From positions 682,001 to 746,000 of the forward strand of contig NZ_JANZKX010000002.1 of assembly GCF_027257975.1 (NCBI RefSeq): a stretch of DNA of 64,000 bases. The letters are read 5' to 3'. Under the pieces are notes generated by a model that was not told where the DNA came from, made no database searches, and saw nothing but the letters and a program-made list of their open reading frames with translations. Below are positions 16,771 through 26,997 of this stretch, one piece after another; position 1 is the stretch's first letter, and every line of letters begins with the position of its first letter. The position numbers and the translations under genes were made by a program. The stretch is from Pelomonas sp. BJYL3. GTDB lineage: Bacteria; Pseudomonadota; Gammaproteobacteria; Burkholderiales; Burkholderiaceae_C.

Positions 16771-17535
16771 TCAGGCGGCCTGTTCGGCCAGCTTGATGTA
16801 CTCGACGTTGAGGGTGATCAGCTCGCTGTAGCGCAGCACGAAGTAGTCGCCGTCGACCACGTAGAAGCGGTCGGTGAAGAGCAGCGGGCTGCCGTCATCG
16901 TCGGCCGGGACGGGCTTGTCGGCGGCCAGGGGGCGGCGCATCACCGCGCGTAGCACCAGGCGGTCGAGCTTGCCTTCGGGGTCGAGGAAGTAGTCGCTCA
17001 GCAGGCCGGTGTAGAGGTAGCCCTCGCCGGCGACGTTCACGATGGCGCTGACGGCGATGAGGTCAGGCGCCTCGTCGCGAGGGAAGTCGGCGCCGGTCAG
17101 CAGGTAGTACCAGGGCGCGCCGGAAAAGCGCAGCCAGGGGCTGAGGCGGGAGTGCTGGCTGTCCAGACGCCAGCGGCTGATCAGGCGGCGCAGCGCCGTG
17201 GGCATCAGGTAGGCGAAGAGCAGCAGGCTGCCGAGGTAGGCGGTGATCGGGCCGGCCATGGCGGCGATGGCCTCCACGGACTGAGCCTGGCGGACGTTGT
17301 CCGAGCCCAGCAGCCGCAGCAGCACCTCGGGCCGGGGCTCGTAGGCCGTCAGCAGCCAGGCCAGGCCGCACCACAGCAGGTGCAGGGCCAGGGCCCAGAG
17401 CAGGGCTTCGCTGACGATCTGTCCGAAGGGGGAGTAGTCCAGCGACTGCCGCTCGATGCGCTTGATGCGCGAGCGGGCGATGAAGCCGGGCAGGAGCAGG
17501 GCGAAGACGGCCAGGGTTGGCAGCGCGAAATTCAT
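16771..17535 (-). CDS. Membrane protein of unknown function, 254 aa
   Basis: The protein has an N-terminal membrane segment (ALPTLAVFALLLPGFIARS), two more hydrophobic stretches near residues 43-66 and 93-115, then a soluble C-terminal half with a beta-rich pattern (LIAVSAIVNVAGEGYLYTGLLSDYFLDPEGKLDRLVL). The arrangement of a PGF/Y-type first helix and a cytoplasmic sheet domain is reminiscent of DUF6338-type proteins, but this is not certain. It lies on the same strand as kdsD with about 50 bases between. No function can be given. Confidence 0.75.
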   Translation of the reverse strand: MNFALPTLAVFALLLPGFIARSRIKRIERQSLDYSPFGQIVSEALLWALALHLLWCGLAWLLTAYEPRPEVLLRLLGSDNVRQAQSVEAIAAMAGPITAYLGSLLLFAYLMPTALRRLISRWRLDSQHSRLSPWLRFSGAPWYYLLTGADFPRDEAPDLIAVSAIVNVAGEGYLYTGLLSDYFLDPEGKLDRLVLRAVMRRPLAADKPVPADDDGSPLLFTDRFYVVDGDYFVLRYSELITLNVEYIKLAEQAA

Positions 17536-17568
17536 GCCCGCAGGAAACGGTGTCCAGGGTGCCGGCGC

Positions 17569-17796
17569 TCAGGCGGCGCGCGGAACGACGATGGGGGTGA
17601 GCTTGCGGGTGCGGCCGCCATCGGCCTTGAGCTCGATGACGGTGGCCAGCGGGGCCTCGGCGGCCGGGGTGTCCGAGGGGGACTGGGCTGCCTGCGCGGC
17701 GATGGCGGACTTGCGCGCCAGGTAGTGCCGCAACTGGCCCTTGGCCTGCGGGTCGGCCAGCACGGCCTTGGCGAGAGGGCTCATCAGCGCTTTCAT
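17569..17796 (-). CDS. Hypothetical protein, 75 aa
   Basis: A short, alanine-rich, basic product starting MKALMSPLAKAVLADPQAKGQL and ending RTRKLTPIVVPRAA, with no signal peptide or membrane segment. The ATG at 17796 is chosen because the upstream extension of the frame runs into the terminator of the dehydrogenase gene. It is separated by 33 bases from the downstream membrane-protein gene, so they may form one unit. No family is recognised. Confidence 0.55.
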   Translation of the reverse strand: MKALMSPLAKAVLADPQAKGQLRHYLARKSAIAAQAAQSPSDTPAAEAPLATVIELKADGGRTRKLTPIVVPRAA

Positions 17797-17835
17797 GCCC
17801 GGGATGATGCCACAGCGGCTCCGGGGCCGTGCATG

Positions 17836-17868
17836 AAAAAGGCCCGCCGGCTGTCGCATCGGCGGGCC
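17836..17868 (-). terminator. Intrinsic terminator of the glutamate dehydrogenase gene
   Basis: On the minus strand a perfect 9-bp stem (GGCCCGCCG and CGGCGGGCC) with a 10-base loop is followed by five T residues. It lies about 45 bases after the dehydrogenase stop. Confidence 0.88.
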
Positions 17869-17914
17869 TGGGATGCAGGCCGCCGGGGCAGCCTGGATCA
17901 CGAGGATCTGCGGA

Positions 17915-19186
<1,272 letters not shown>

Positions 19187-19274
19187 GTAATGCTCCGTAA
19201 TCTTTAGCGTGGCGCGAACGGTATCGCGAACCCGGATCGCGCGGCCAGTGATTCCAAAGCCGAGTGCACATGCG

Positions 19275-19295
19275 CCTATGCGGCGAACGCATAGG
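19275..19295. repeat. Inverted repeat in the glutamate dehydrogenase upstream region
   Basis: CCTATGCG and CGCATAGG flank a five-base centre about 90 bases before the dehydrogenase ATG. It could be an operator or a leader hairpin. No binding protein can be named. Confidence 0.5.
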
Positions 19296-19348
19296 TGGTG
19301 GAAGTTTGCGCCGAAGGGCCTGTTTGCGCAAATTTTTGCTCAATCCGT

Positions 19349-19383
19349 CCCTGGTAGTTACCCATACCGCTCTGCTACCAGGG
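19349..19383. repeat. Inverted repeat between two minus-strand genes
   Basis: CCCTGGTAG and CTACCAGGG are perfect arms 17 bases apart. They lie about 30 bases after the stop of the 333-aa gene and about 160 bases before the dehydrogenase start. There is no T-run after the hairpin, so a regulatory site is as likely as a terminator. An AT-rich palindrome (GCAAATTTTTGC) lies nearby at 19327-19338. Confidence 0.45.
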
Positions 19384-19414
19384 CTGCTGCGAAAACCGGC
19401 AGTCCGCCGGCGTC

Positions 19415-20416
19415 TCAGCCGCCGGCCGCCTTGAGCTGCTGGCGGCGCAGGCGGACCAGGGCGTCGACGACGGCCTGGGCGCGCTGCTCGTCGGCGGGCG
19501 AGAGCTGGAGGTCGGCAAAGCGGACAGGGGGGTACAGGCCGGCCGGCAGCTGCGCGAAGGCCTGCGCGGTCGTGACGCCCGCCTGCCGGTAGGTGGCCAC
19601 CTCCTCAGCCGTGCGCAACAGGTTCCGGAAGGCCGACCGGGCGCTGTACTCTGGCGTAACGAGGAGCAGGGCGCTCGCCTTGCGCAGCACGTTCATGTCC
19701 GCGGCAGTGAGGCCGAGGGCCTCCGGCCGGTCTGCCAGCAGGACCTTGCCCAGGGCGACGAAATCCTGGCCGGCGAGGGCCCAGCGGCCCAGCAGGCGCG
19801 CACTGTCGCCAGACGGGTCCAGCTGTTCCTCGTAGGCCCAGTAGACGGCATCGGGGAGGCCCTGGCCGGCGGCCAGCAGCACCAGCTGTTTCATCAACGC
19901 CGGGCCCGAGGCTCCGGCGGTCTGACAGAAGGCGTCGACCCGTGCGCGCTCCGCCGGGTCGGTGTCGGGCAGCACCCGGGCCAGCAGGGCGTGCTGCCCC
20001 CGCTGCTCAACGCCAGCCCGCAGGTCCTTGAAATACTGGCACCGCGACAGTTCCCGCGCCACCTCGAACGCCCGGCCGGACTGGCCTGCTTGCAGGGCGA
20101 GCCGGGCCTCCGTCTGCAGGCCGCCCGGAAACCGGCGGACGAGGTCGACGTGGCGGCGTGGGTCGCCACTGGCCGACGCCGGCGCAGGGCTGGCGGGCGC
20201 GGCGAGCCCGGGGGCGGGCGGCAGGGGCGCCGGCCTCGGATCCAGACGGCGGTCCTCCCGCACGGCGGTGGCCGGCCTGCCCGGGAGGGCGGGATCCGGC
20301 GCAGTGCCGAGCCGGGCCAGCTCGGCCCTCCCCACGGACAGAAGCAGGGTCGTGCTGCAGGCCAGCGTCGCCAGCAGGCCGAGAACCGTCATGAGAAAGC
20401 GGAGGCGCGTCATCAC
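19415..20416 (-). CDS. Membrane-anchored hypothetical protein, 333 aa
   Basis: The product starts with a signal-anchor (MTRLRFLMTVLGLLATLACSTTLLL) and a Pro/Ala-rich linker up to about residue 85, followed by a helical domain of some 240 residues (for example RHVDLVRRFPGGLQTEARLALQAGQSGRAFEVARELSRCQYF). The cysteine after the hydrophobic stretch does not fit a lipobox well, so the protein is probably held by its N-terminal helix. The helical part has a repeat-like, TPR-like rhythm but no clear motif. It is transcribed away from the peptide cluster's end. Function unknown. Confidence 0.7.
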   Translation of the reverse strand: MMTRLRFLMTVLGLLATLACSTTLLLSVGRAELARLGTAPDPALPGRPATAVREDRRLDPRPAPLPPAPGLAAPASPAPASASGDPRRHVDLVRRFPGGLQTEARLALQAGQSGRAFEVARELSRCQYFKDLRAGVEQRGQHALLARVLPDTDPAERARVDAFCQTAGASGPALMKQLVLLAAGQGLPDAVYWAYEEQLDPSGDSARLLGRWALAGQDFVALGKVLLADRPEALGLTAADMNVLRKASALLLVTPEYSARSAFRNLLRTAEEVATYRQAGVTTAQAFAQLPAGLYPPVRFADLQLSPADEQRAQAVVDALVRLRRQQLKAAGG

Positions 20417-20508
20417 CGTGTGCCGTTGTCAGGGAGACCAGGACGGAAGGCGCACTGTGCCCCGGTGTGCCCGCCGAGGCGGCGAGTCTAGTGAGACGGG
20501 CGCTTCGG

Positions 20509-20534
20509 CGCTGCTGTCAGGCCTGACAGCAGCG
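20509..20534. repeat. Perfect 26-bp palindrome at the end of the peptide/exporter operon
   Basis: CGCTGCTGTCAGG is followed immediately by its exact reverse complement. The site begins five bases after the stop of the ABC permease gene. It could fold into a 3' hairpin that stops or protects the long operon transcript, although it has no T-run. Alternatively it is a protein-binding site upstream of the 333-aa gene. Confidence 0.7.
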
Positions 20535-20539
20535 TGCCC

Positions 20540-21750
20540 TCAATCCTGCCGCAGGCACTCGATCGGCAGCAGCTTGGACGCCCGCCGAGCCGGGTAGTAG
20601 CCGAAGAACAGGCCCACCAGGCTGGCGAAGCCCACGGCCACGATCACATGCTGGGTCGAGAGGCTCACCACGACCTTGTCCAGCGCGTTGATGCCCAGGG
20701 CGCCCAGCGCGGCCAGGCCCAGGCCGATGAGGCCGCCGATCAGGCACAGCACCACGGACTCGCCCAGGAACTGCCACAGCACGTCCCGCGGCTTGGCGCC
20801 GATGGCCATGCGGATGCCGATCTCGCGCACCCGCTCCGAGACGCTCACCAGCATGATGTTCATGATGCCGATGCCGCCCACCAGCAGCGAGATCGCGCCG
20901 ATCACGCCCAGGCCCACCGAGAGGCCGCGGGCGATGGCGCTGCCGGTCTCGGCGATGCTGGCGAGGTCGGTGATCGCGAAGTCGTCCTTCTTGTCGCCGG
21001 TGATGTGGTGGCGGTCGCGCAGCAGCTCCTCGGCGTCCTGGCGGGCATCGTCCATCTGGCTGGCGCTGCGGGCCTGCAGGCTGATGTAGTGGACCAGGCC
21101 CGGGCGGGCCAGGCGCAGGGGCATGGCGCTGATGGGCACCAGCACCAGCTCGCCCAGCTCGGTGCCATCCAGCGTGCGGCCCTTGCCGGCCATCACGCCG
21201 ATGATGGTGAAGGGCTGGCCGTCCAGGCGCACGACCTGGCCCAGGGGGTCGCGGTCGGCGTAGTACTTGCGTGCCAGCAGGGAGCCGATCACGACCACGC
21301 GGTTGGCGGACTGCACATCGCGCTCGTCCAGCGCCACACCACGGTCGATCTGCCAGTTGCGCAGCTCCATCATCGCGGGGGTCACGCCCAGCACCGTCTG
21401 GTTGCTGTTGGCGTCGCCATAGTGCAGCTGGAAGAAGCCCTGCAGCGCCGGGGCGGCGCCGCGCAGGCTCGGCAGCTGGGCCAGCGCGCGGGCGTCGTCC
21501 ACGGTGAGGTTGGGCACCTCGCCGGCGCGCCGGCGCACGCCGCCGTCCACCGGCGTGCCGGGCTGGACGATCAGCTGGTTGCTGCCCAGCACCGACAGCT
21601 CCTTGGCGATGAAGGCGCGCACGGAGTCGCCCACGCTGAGCATCAGCAGCACCGAGGCGATGCCGATCACCACGCCCAGCATGGTCAGCGCGCTGCGCAG
21701 GCGGTTGCCGTTGAGAGCGCGGAGGGCTTCGATGAAGATCTGCAAGGGGC

Positions 21751-21754
<4 letters not shown>
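20540..21754 (-). CDS. MacB-type ABC transporter permease
   Basis: The 404-aa protein has the MacB-like permease topology: one helix near residues 15-45 (ALNGNRLRSALTMLGVVIGIASVLLML), a large periplasmic domain (residues 50-270) and three C-terminal helices that begin LGVIGAISLLVGGIGIMNIMLVSV and end in the FtsX-type domain. In MacB this subunit couples ATP hydrolysis to extrusion through MacA and TolC; here the ATPase is a separate gene. Its ATG overlaps the ATPase stop as ATGA. As last gene of the peptide operon it probably exports the mature peptide or protects the producer. Confidence 0.92.
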
Positions 21755-22484
<730 letters not shown>

Positions 22485-22488
<4 letters not shown>

Positions 22489-23687
22489 GCGCCCTCGCGG
22501 GTGTCAGCCTTGGCGCGGCGGATCACCACGGTGTCGCCCGGCTTCAGGTCGCCGCTGAGCAGCTCGGTGTAGCGGGTGTTGGAGATGCCGATGGTGACCT
22601 CACGCGCCTCCAGCTTGCGGTTCGCGCCCTCGGTGTAGACCTTGAACACGCGGTCGCCGCCGCGCAGGCTGCTGAGCACGCCGTCATCGGTGGAGGTGGC
22701 GCTGGCCGTCGCTGCGGCCGGGGCCTTCTTGCCGCCCTTGCCCGGCAGCTCGTCGTCATTGGGCTTGAAGCGCAGGGCGGCCGTGGGCAGGCGCAGGGCC
22801 TTGGGGCTGCTGGCCACGACGATGCGGGTCTGCGCCGTCATGCCCGGCTTGAGCAGGCCCTCGGGGTTCGACACGTTGACGATCACCGTGTAGGTCACCA
22901 CGCCCTGGGTGTTGGTGGGGTTGAGGCGGAACTGCTGCACGCTGCCCTCGAACTCGCGCGACGGGAAGGCGTCGACCAGGAAGCGCACCTTCTGGCCCTC
23001 GCGGATCTGGCCCACGTCGGCCTCGCTGACATTGGCCTGGATCACCATCTCGTTGAGGTCGCGGGCGATCAGGAAGAGCTCGGGCGTCTGGAAGCTGGCG
23101 GCCACGGTCTGGCCGACATCGATGCTGCGCTTGATGACCACGCCATCCACGGGGGCGCGGATGATGCTGTTGTTGAGGTCGGTGCGGGCCGCATCCAGCT
23201 GGGCGCGGGCGAGTTCGCGGTCGGCGCGCGCGGCCTCGGCCTCGCGCAGGCTCTGGTCGCGCTGCGGCGTGGAGATGAAGCCCTGGGCCGCCAGCGTCTC
23301 GTTGCGGCGCAGCGTGCCTTCGGCAAAGGCCAGGCGGGCTTCGGCCGAGGCCAGCTGCGCGCGGGCCTGGCGCTCGCGGGCCTCGAAGTTGGCCGAGTCC
23401 AGACGGGCCAGCACCTGACCCTTGACGACCTTGTCATTGAAGTCGACCAGACGCTGCGCCACGGTGCCGCTGACGGGCGTGCCCACGGTGACGGTGGAGA
23501 CCGGCTGCAGGCTGCCATTGGCCATGATGACCTGGGTGATGGCACCTTCATCGATCTGCGCGGACTTGAAGGGCGAGGGTCGGGTGTTGCTCGAGGCCTG
23601 GCTGTTCCAGGCCCAGCCGGCGAGCACGGCACTGGTGATCACGCTGCCCAGCACGACCCAGCGGCGACGGTTCTTCAGCATTTTCAT
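22485..23687 (-). CDS. MacA-type periplasmic adaptor (membrane fusion protein)
   Basis: This 400-aa adaptor would bridge the ABC permease to an outer-membrane TolC-type channel. It has an N-terminal membrane anchor (RRWVVLGSVITSAVLAGWAW), a barrel/lipoyl half (MANGSLQPVSTVTVGTPVSGTVAQRLVDFNDKV), an alpha-helical hairpin rich in Ala, Arg and Glu (about residues 100-175), the second lipoyl half (IIRAPVDGVVIKRSIDVGQTVAASF) and C-terminal barrel domains. An outer-membrane channel is not encoded in the cluster. The same adaptor-ATPase-permease trio serves darobactin-type peptide clusters. Confidence 0.93.
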
Positions 23688-23705
23688 CTCCTTGGGGTTT
23701 CGGGC

Positions 23706-24467
23706 TCAGAGCAGGCGGAAGCCGATCAGGGCGACGGCGTGCTCGGGCAGGGTGAGGCGGACCTTGTCGTCCCAGGCGGCATCAGCCTTGATGCTGGCGC
23801 AGTAGAGGATGCGGCCGGTGGTCTGGCTGTGCTCCTTGAGCTTGTTGTCCAGGCGCAGGGTGGCCAGCTCGGTGCCGTCGGCGGCACGGGCCTGGATGGC
23901 CTGGTCCTCCTTGGTGGAGCAGACGTCGAAGCTGGCGTCCGAGCGCGAGAGCAGCCGCCACTTGAAGGGGAAGCGCTCGCGATAGACGGCCTGGTACTCG
24001 CGCAGCACCTGGCGCACCCAGCCCATGTCGGAGGCGGGGCCGGCCAGCTGCGGGACCAGGGCGAAGTTGCCCACGCCCCAGGCGCCGTCGACGCGGTTGA
24101 CGGTGAGGTCGGCCTGCTTGACGTCCACCGGCAGGTCATGCGGCACGACGTAGAGCTCGCCGATGGTCGGGGAAATGGCCACGTCCTTGTCCTCGTCGTA
24201 GACGCTGACGCGCAGGGGCGTGCTCTTGTCGCGGCTGAAGAGGCGCATGCCCTGGCGGATGTGGCCGTGGCTGAGCTCGTGGATGGGGCGCACGGTGCTG
24301 GCCCAGGTGGCGTAGGGCATGACCGAGCTGCGCTTGCCGGCGATCTCGACGGCGTCCAGGCTGGCGGCGGGCTCGGTCTCGATGCTGGCGGGCGCGGCAT
24401 GCGCCAGCAGGGCGCAGGACAGCAGCACGGTGCACAGCAGGCGGCGGGTCAGGGGGGAGGTGTCCAT
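23706..24467 (-). CDS. Secreted hypothetical protein of the peptide cluster
   Basis: The 253-aa protein starts with a signal peptide (MDTSPLTRRLLCTVLLSCALLAHA) and is otherwise soluble, so it is probably periplasmic. Notable segments are PYATWASTVRPIHELSHGHIRQGMRLFSRD, LYVVPHDLPVDVKQADLTV and a pair of cysteines (FDVCSTKED and ILYCASIK) that could form a disulfide. No family is recognised. It is placed between the maturase (gap of two bases) and the exporter adaptor (18 bases), so it may take part in peptide handling, self-protection or export. The long frame continuing upstream to 25691 overlaps the maturase and is not real. Confidence 0.78.
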   Translation of the reverse strand: MDTSPLTRRLLCTVLLSCALLAHAAPASIETEPAASLDAVEIAGKRSSVMPYATWASTVRPIHELSHGHIRQGMRLFSRDKSTPLRVSVYDEDKDVAISPTIGELYVVPHDLPVDVKQADLTVNRVDGAWGVGNFALVPQLAGPASDMGWVRQVLREYQAVYRERFPFKWRLLSRSDASFDVCSTKEDQAIQARAADGTELATLRLDNKLKEHSQTTGRILYCASIKADAAWDDKVRLTLPEHAVALIGFRLL

Positions 24468-24469
24468 GT

Positions 24470-25846
24470 TCACAGGCTCCTGTTGACGAGACGGCCCTGG
24501 CGGTTCAGGCGGACCATCTCCAAGGTGAGACGGGATTCGATGTTGTGCTTGATGGAGGGGCAGGGCGAGATGCCGTCCGTCCAGTGCTTGGGGCACTTGC
24601 CGCCGCAGATGGGCAGGATGCGGCAGCTGTGGCATGGCACCTCCCCGGCCTGGATGCGGTCGTTCCAGTCGGCGAAGGGGCGCGGCCGGGCGACGGGCGC
24701 GGGAGGCTGGCGCACATCGTCCAGGCGGTAGAAGCGCACCTCCTTGTAGGCCGGCACCTGCGAGATCTCGGTGCAGTTGAAGGCCTCGCCGTAGGGATCG
24801 ATGAGCTCGGCCTCCTCGCGCACGCTCATGCAGACGATGGGCTTGAGCGCCTTGGGCAGCAGGCTGGGCGCCTGGCCGGCCTCGATCAGGCGGGCCATCA
24901 GCTCCAGCTCGAACTCGGCATAGCGCTGCTGGCTCAGCGAGCCCAGGTGCGCGTCGTTGCCCCAGCTGTGCACCGGCGCCGTGTAGAAGCGGAAGTGGCG
25001 CAGCAGGTCGTGCTCGCGCAGCACCTCGACCAGGGCCAGCGTGCCCTCGTGGTTGCGGGTGTCCACGTTGCAGCGGATGAAGACGGAGGCGCCGCAGCCG
25101 GCAAATCGCGGATCCGCGGCAATGCCGCGCAGGTTGTTGAGGATGGTGTCGAAGGAGGGCCGGCCGTCCTTGGTGACGCGGCGGCGGTCGTGGTACTCGC
25201 GGGCACCGTCCAGGGTGATGTCGAAGGCCATCACGCGGTGCTGCTCCACCAGCTCGAAGAAGAGCTTGGGGGTGAGGGCCACGCCGTTGGTGGCCATCTG
25301 CGCGCTGTAGTCCAGCTGGTGCTCGCGGGCCAGGGCCTGCAGGCGCGGCGTCAGGCTGCGGATGGAGGCCAGGCCCAGCAGCGGCTCGGCGCCGAACCAG
25401 CCGATCTGCAGGTGCTGGTAGCCCTGGCGGCGGGCCAGCTTCTGCTCCGCGCGGCGCATCACGCCCTGCATGACCTCGTCGTCCATGCGCTTGTTCTCGT
25501 GCTGCTGGCCGCAGTAGTCGCAGCCCAGCTGGCAGTTGGCCGAGGGGGAGATACCGAGGTAGAGCATGTCGTCGTCCCGGATGGCCGCCTTGTTGTGGGC
25601 GATCACCAGGGCCTGCTCGTCCTCGCCTTCTGGCACGAGGATCTTGTGCTCCAGCAGGGACTGGCGCAGCGCCTCGGGCAGGGCCTCGCAATGGCCTTGC
25701 TGGACCTGGGCCCAGTCCTCGTCGCTGACCAGCGCGGAGCGGGCGCTGCGCGTCGAATAGACCATGCGGAAGGCGCGGCGGCCGACGGCAGGGCTGATCG
25801 CCAGGTAGCGGCTGGCGCGCAGTGCGGGAGTGGTGCTCATGGTCAT
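24470..25846 (-). CDS. Radical SAM/SPASM peptide maturase
   Basis: The 458-aa enzyme carries the radical SAM cluster motif C105-QLG-C109-DY-C112, GWFGAEPLLG as the GGE-like SAM-binding segment, and a C-terminal SPASM domain with the spacing C-x2-C-x5-C-x3-C (CHSCRILPICGGKC) and further Cys upstream (CMSVREEAELIDPYGEAFNC) and downstream. Such enzymes bind extra iron-sulfur clusters and modify ribosomal peptides. The N-terminal 95 residues (RYLAISPAVGRRAFRMVYSTRSA) resemble the leader-binding region of related maturases. The ATG at 25846 overlaps the upstream stop as ATGA. The substrate is probably the 52-aa peptide at 28256-28414. Confidence 0.93.
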   Translation of the reverse strand: MTMSTTPALRASRYLAISPAVGRRAFRMVYSTRSARSALVSDEDWAQVQQGHCEALPEALRQSLLEHKILVPEGEDEQALVIAHNKAAIRDDDMLYLGISPSANCQLGCDYCGQQHENKRMDDEVMQGVMRRAEQKLARRQGYQHLQIGWFGAEPLLGLASIRSLTPRLQALAREHQLDYSAQMATNGVALTPKLFFELVEQHRVMAFDITLDGAREYHDRRRVTKDGRPSFDTILNNLRGIAADPRFAGCGASVFIRCNVDTRNHEGTLALVEVLREHDLLRHFRFYTAPVHSWGNDAHLGSLSQQRYAEFELELMARLIEAGQAPSLLPKALKPIVCMSVREEAELIDPYGEAFNCTEISQVPAYKEVRFYRLDDVRQPPAPVARPRPFADWNDRIQAGEVPCHSCRILPICGGKCPKHWTDGISPCPSIKHNIESRLTLEMVRLNRQGRLVNRSL

Positions 25847-26997
25847 TGGGCCACCAGCAGTTCGCTGGCGAAGATTTGTTGCAGGGATTGCGGGTCCTTG
25901 AAGAGCTGGCTCAGCCATTGGCCCGGGATGCCCTCGCGGCTGCCGCGCAGGCGGTCCATCCAGCCGGCATAGGCGGGCGGCACGCGCTTGAGTTCGTCCG
26001 TCTGCGCGTCCAGCAGCAGGCCCTGGGCCGGCTCGTAGAGGTGGTAGCGGTCCTCGTTGAAGCGGTAGAGGCGCTGCGGCTCGAAGGCGTTCATGCGGCG
26101 CTGCTGGGCCCGGGTGCGGTAGCTGTACCAGCCCATCTCCCACTGCCGGGCATGGAGGACGGTCCGGTCCTCGAAGCGGGTCCACAGCTGCTGCAGGGCC
26201 AGGCGGGCGAATTCTTCGCGCGAGCCTTCGGGCGGGATGGGCTCGCCGATCTCGGCGCTGACCGTGCCGTCGGCCTCGCGCCAGGACAGCATGGGCACCA
26301 GCGGCAGGCCCAGCTTGTGCGCCAGATAGGCCGCGCCCATGCGGGCCAGGATCTCGCGGCCGGCGAAGCGGATGGGCACGGCGTGGCGCTCCTCGTCGGC
26401 CGCGTTCATCTGGCCACGCTGGCCTCGCTGGCCGTCGATGCAGATGTAGAGGCTGCGCCCTTCGCGCAAGGCCCGCATCATCTGCATCAGGGCGCTGCTG
26501 CCGTCGCTGCTGATCACGCTCAGCTCGGCCTGCCACAGCTGGCGTTCCCGGCCCTGGTGGTTCATCTGCACCATCGCCCCGCCATGGTCCTGGGCCATGC
26601 CCGGGCCGGCCACGATGGCCATGGGGATGCCACGACGCAGCAGCAGCACAGGCTGGATGGCCCAGGCGCCCAGGTGGTAGGAGCAGTAGATGGCGGGACC
26701 GGCGGCGGGCCGGCCGTGCTGCAGGTTCAGCAGGCCGGCGGACTCCAGGTCGCAGATGCTGCCGAACTCGAACTTCTTCATCTCGCGATGGCGGAAGTTG
26801 TCCCGGTACTGCTGGCGGCTCTGGCCATGGGCCTGCTGCGGGAAGAAGTACTCGTTGGCGATCTGGAAGCGCAGCCAGTCCAGGCGCAGGGGGCCCGAGG
26901 CGTCCAGGTCCAGGGCCGCGGCCAGGTCGCCGGCATCAAAGAAGGCCTTCTGATGCGCTTCCCTCAGCTCATGTAGTTTGGAATCTGCTTTTGACAT
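25843..26997 (-). CDS. LpxL/HtrB-like acyltransferase-fold protein in the peptide cluster
   Basis: The 384-aa protein has the layout of bacterial lysophospholipid/lipid A acyltransferases: CSYHLGAWAIQP (His108), LREGRSLYICIDGQRGQ (Asp188) and VPIRFAGREILARMGAAYLAHKLGLPLVPML. In active LpxL enzymes the His is followed five positions later by Glu or Asp (HFGNWE); here that place is Ala, so catalysis may be altered or lost. No N-terminal membrane helix is seen. Residues from about 300 (RLYRFNEDRYHLYEPAQGLLLDA) form an extra domain. It overlaps the M50 gene by 29 bases and the maturase by four. It might acylate the peptide or bind lipid. Confidence 0.75.
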   Translation of the reverse strand: MSKADSKLHELREAHQKAFFDAGDLAAALDLDASGPLRLDWLRFQIANEYFFPQQAHGQSRQQYRDNFRHREMKKFEFGSICDLESAGLLNLQHGRPAAGPAIYCSYHLGAWAIQPVLLLRRGIPMAIVAGPGMAQDHGGAMVQMNHQGRERQLWQAELSVISSDGSSALMQMMRALREGRSLYICIDGQRGQRGQMNAADEERHAVPIRFAGREILARMGAAYLAHKLGLPLVPMLSWREADGTVSAEIGEPIPPEGSREEFARLALQQLWTRFEDRTVLHARQWEMGWYSYRTRAQQRRMNAFEPQRLYRFNEDRYHLYEPAQGLLLDAQTDELKRVPPAYAGWMDRLRGSREGIPGQWLSQLFKDPQSLQQIFASELLVAQ

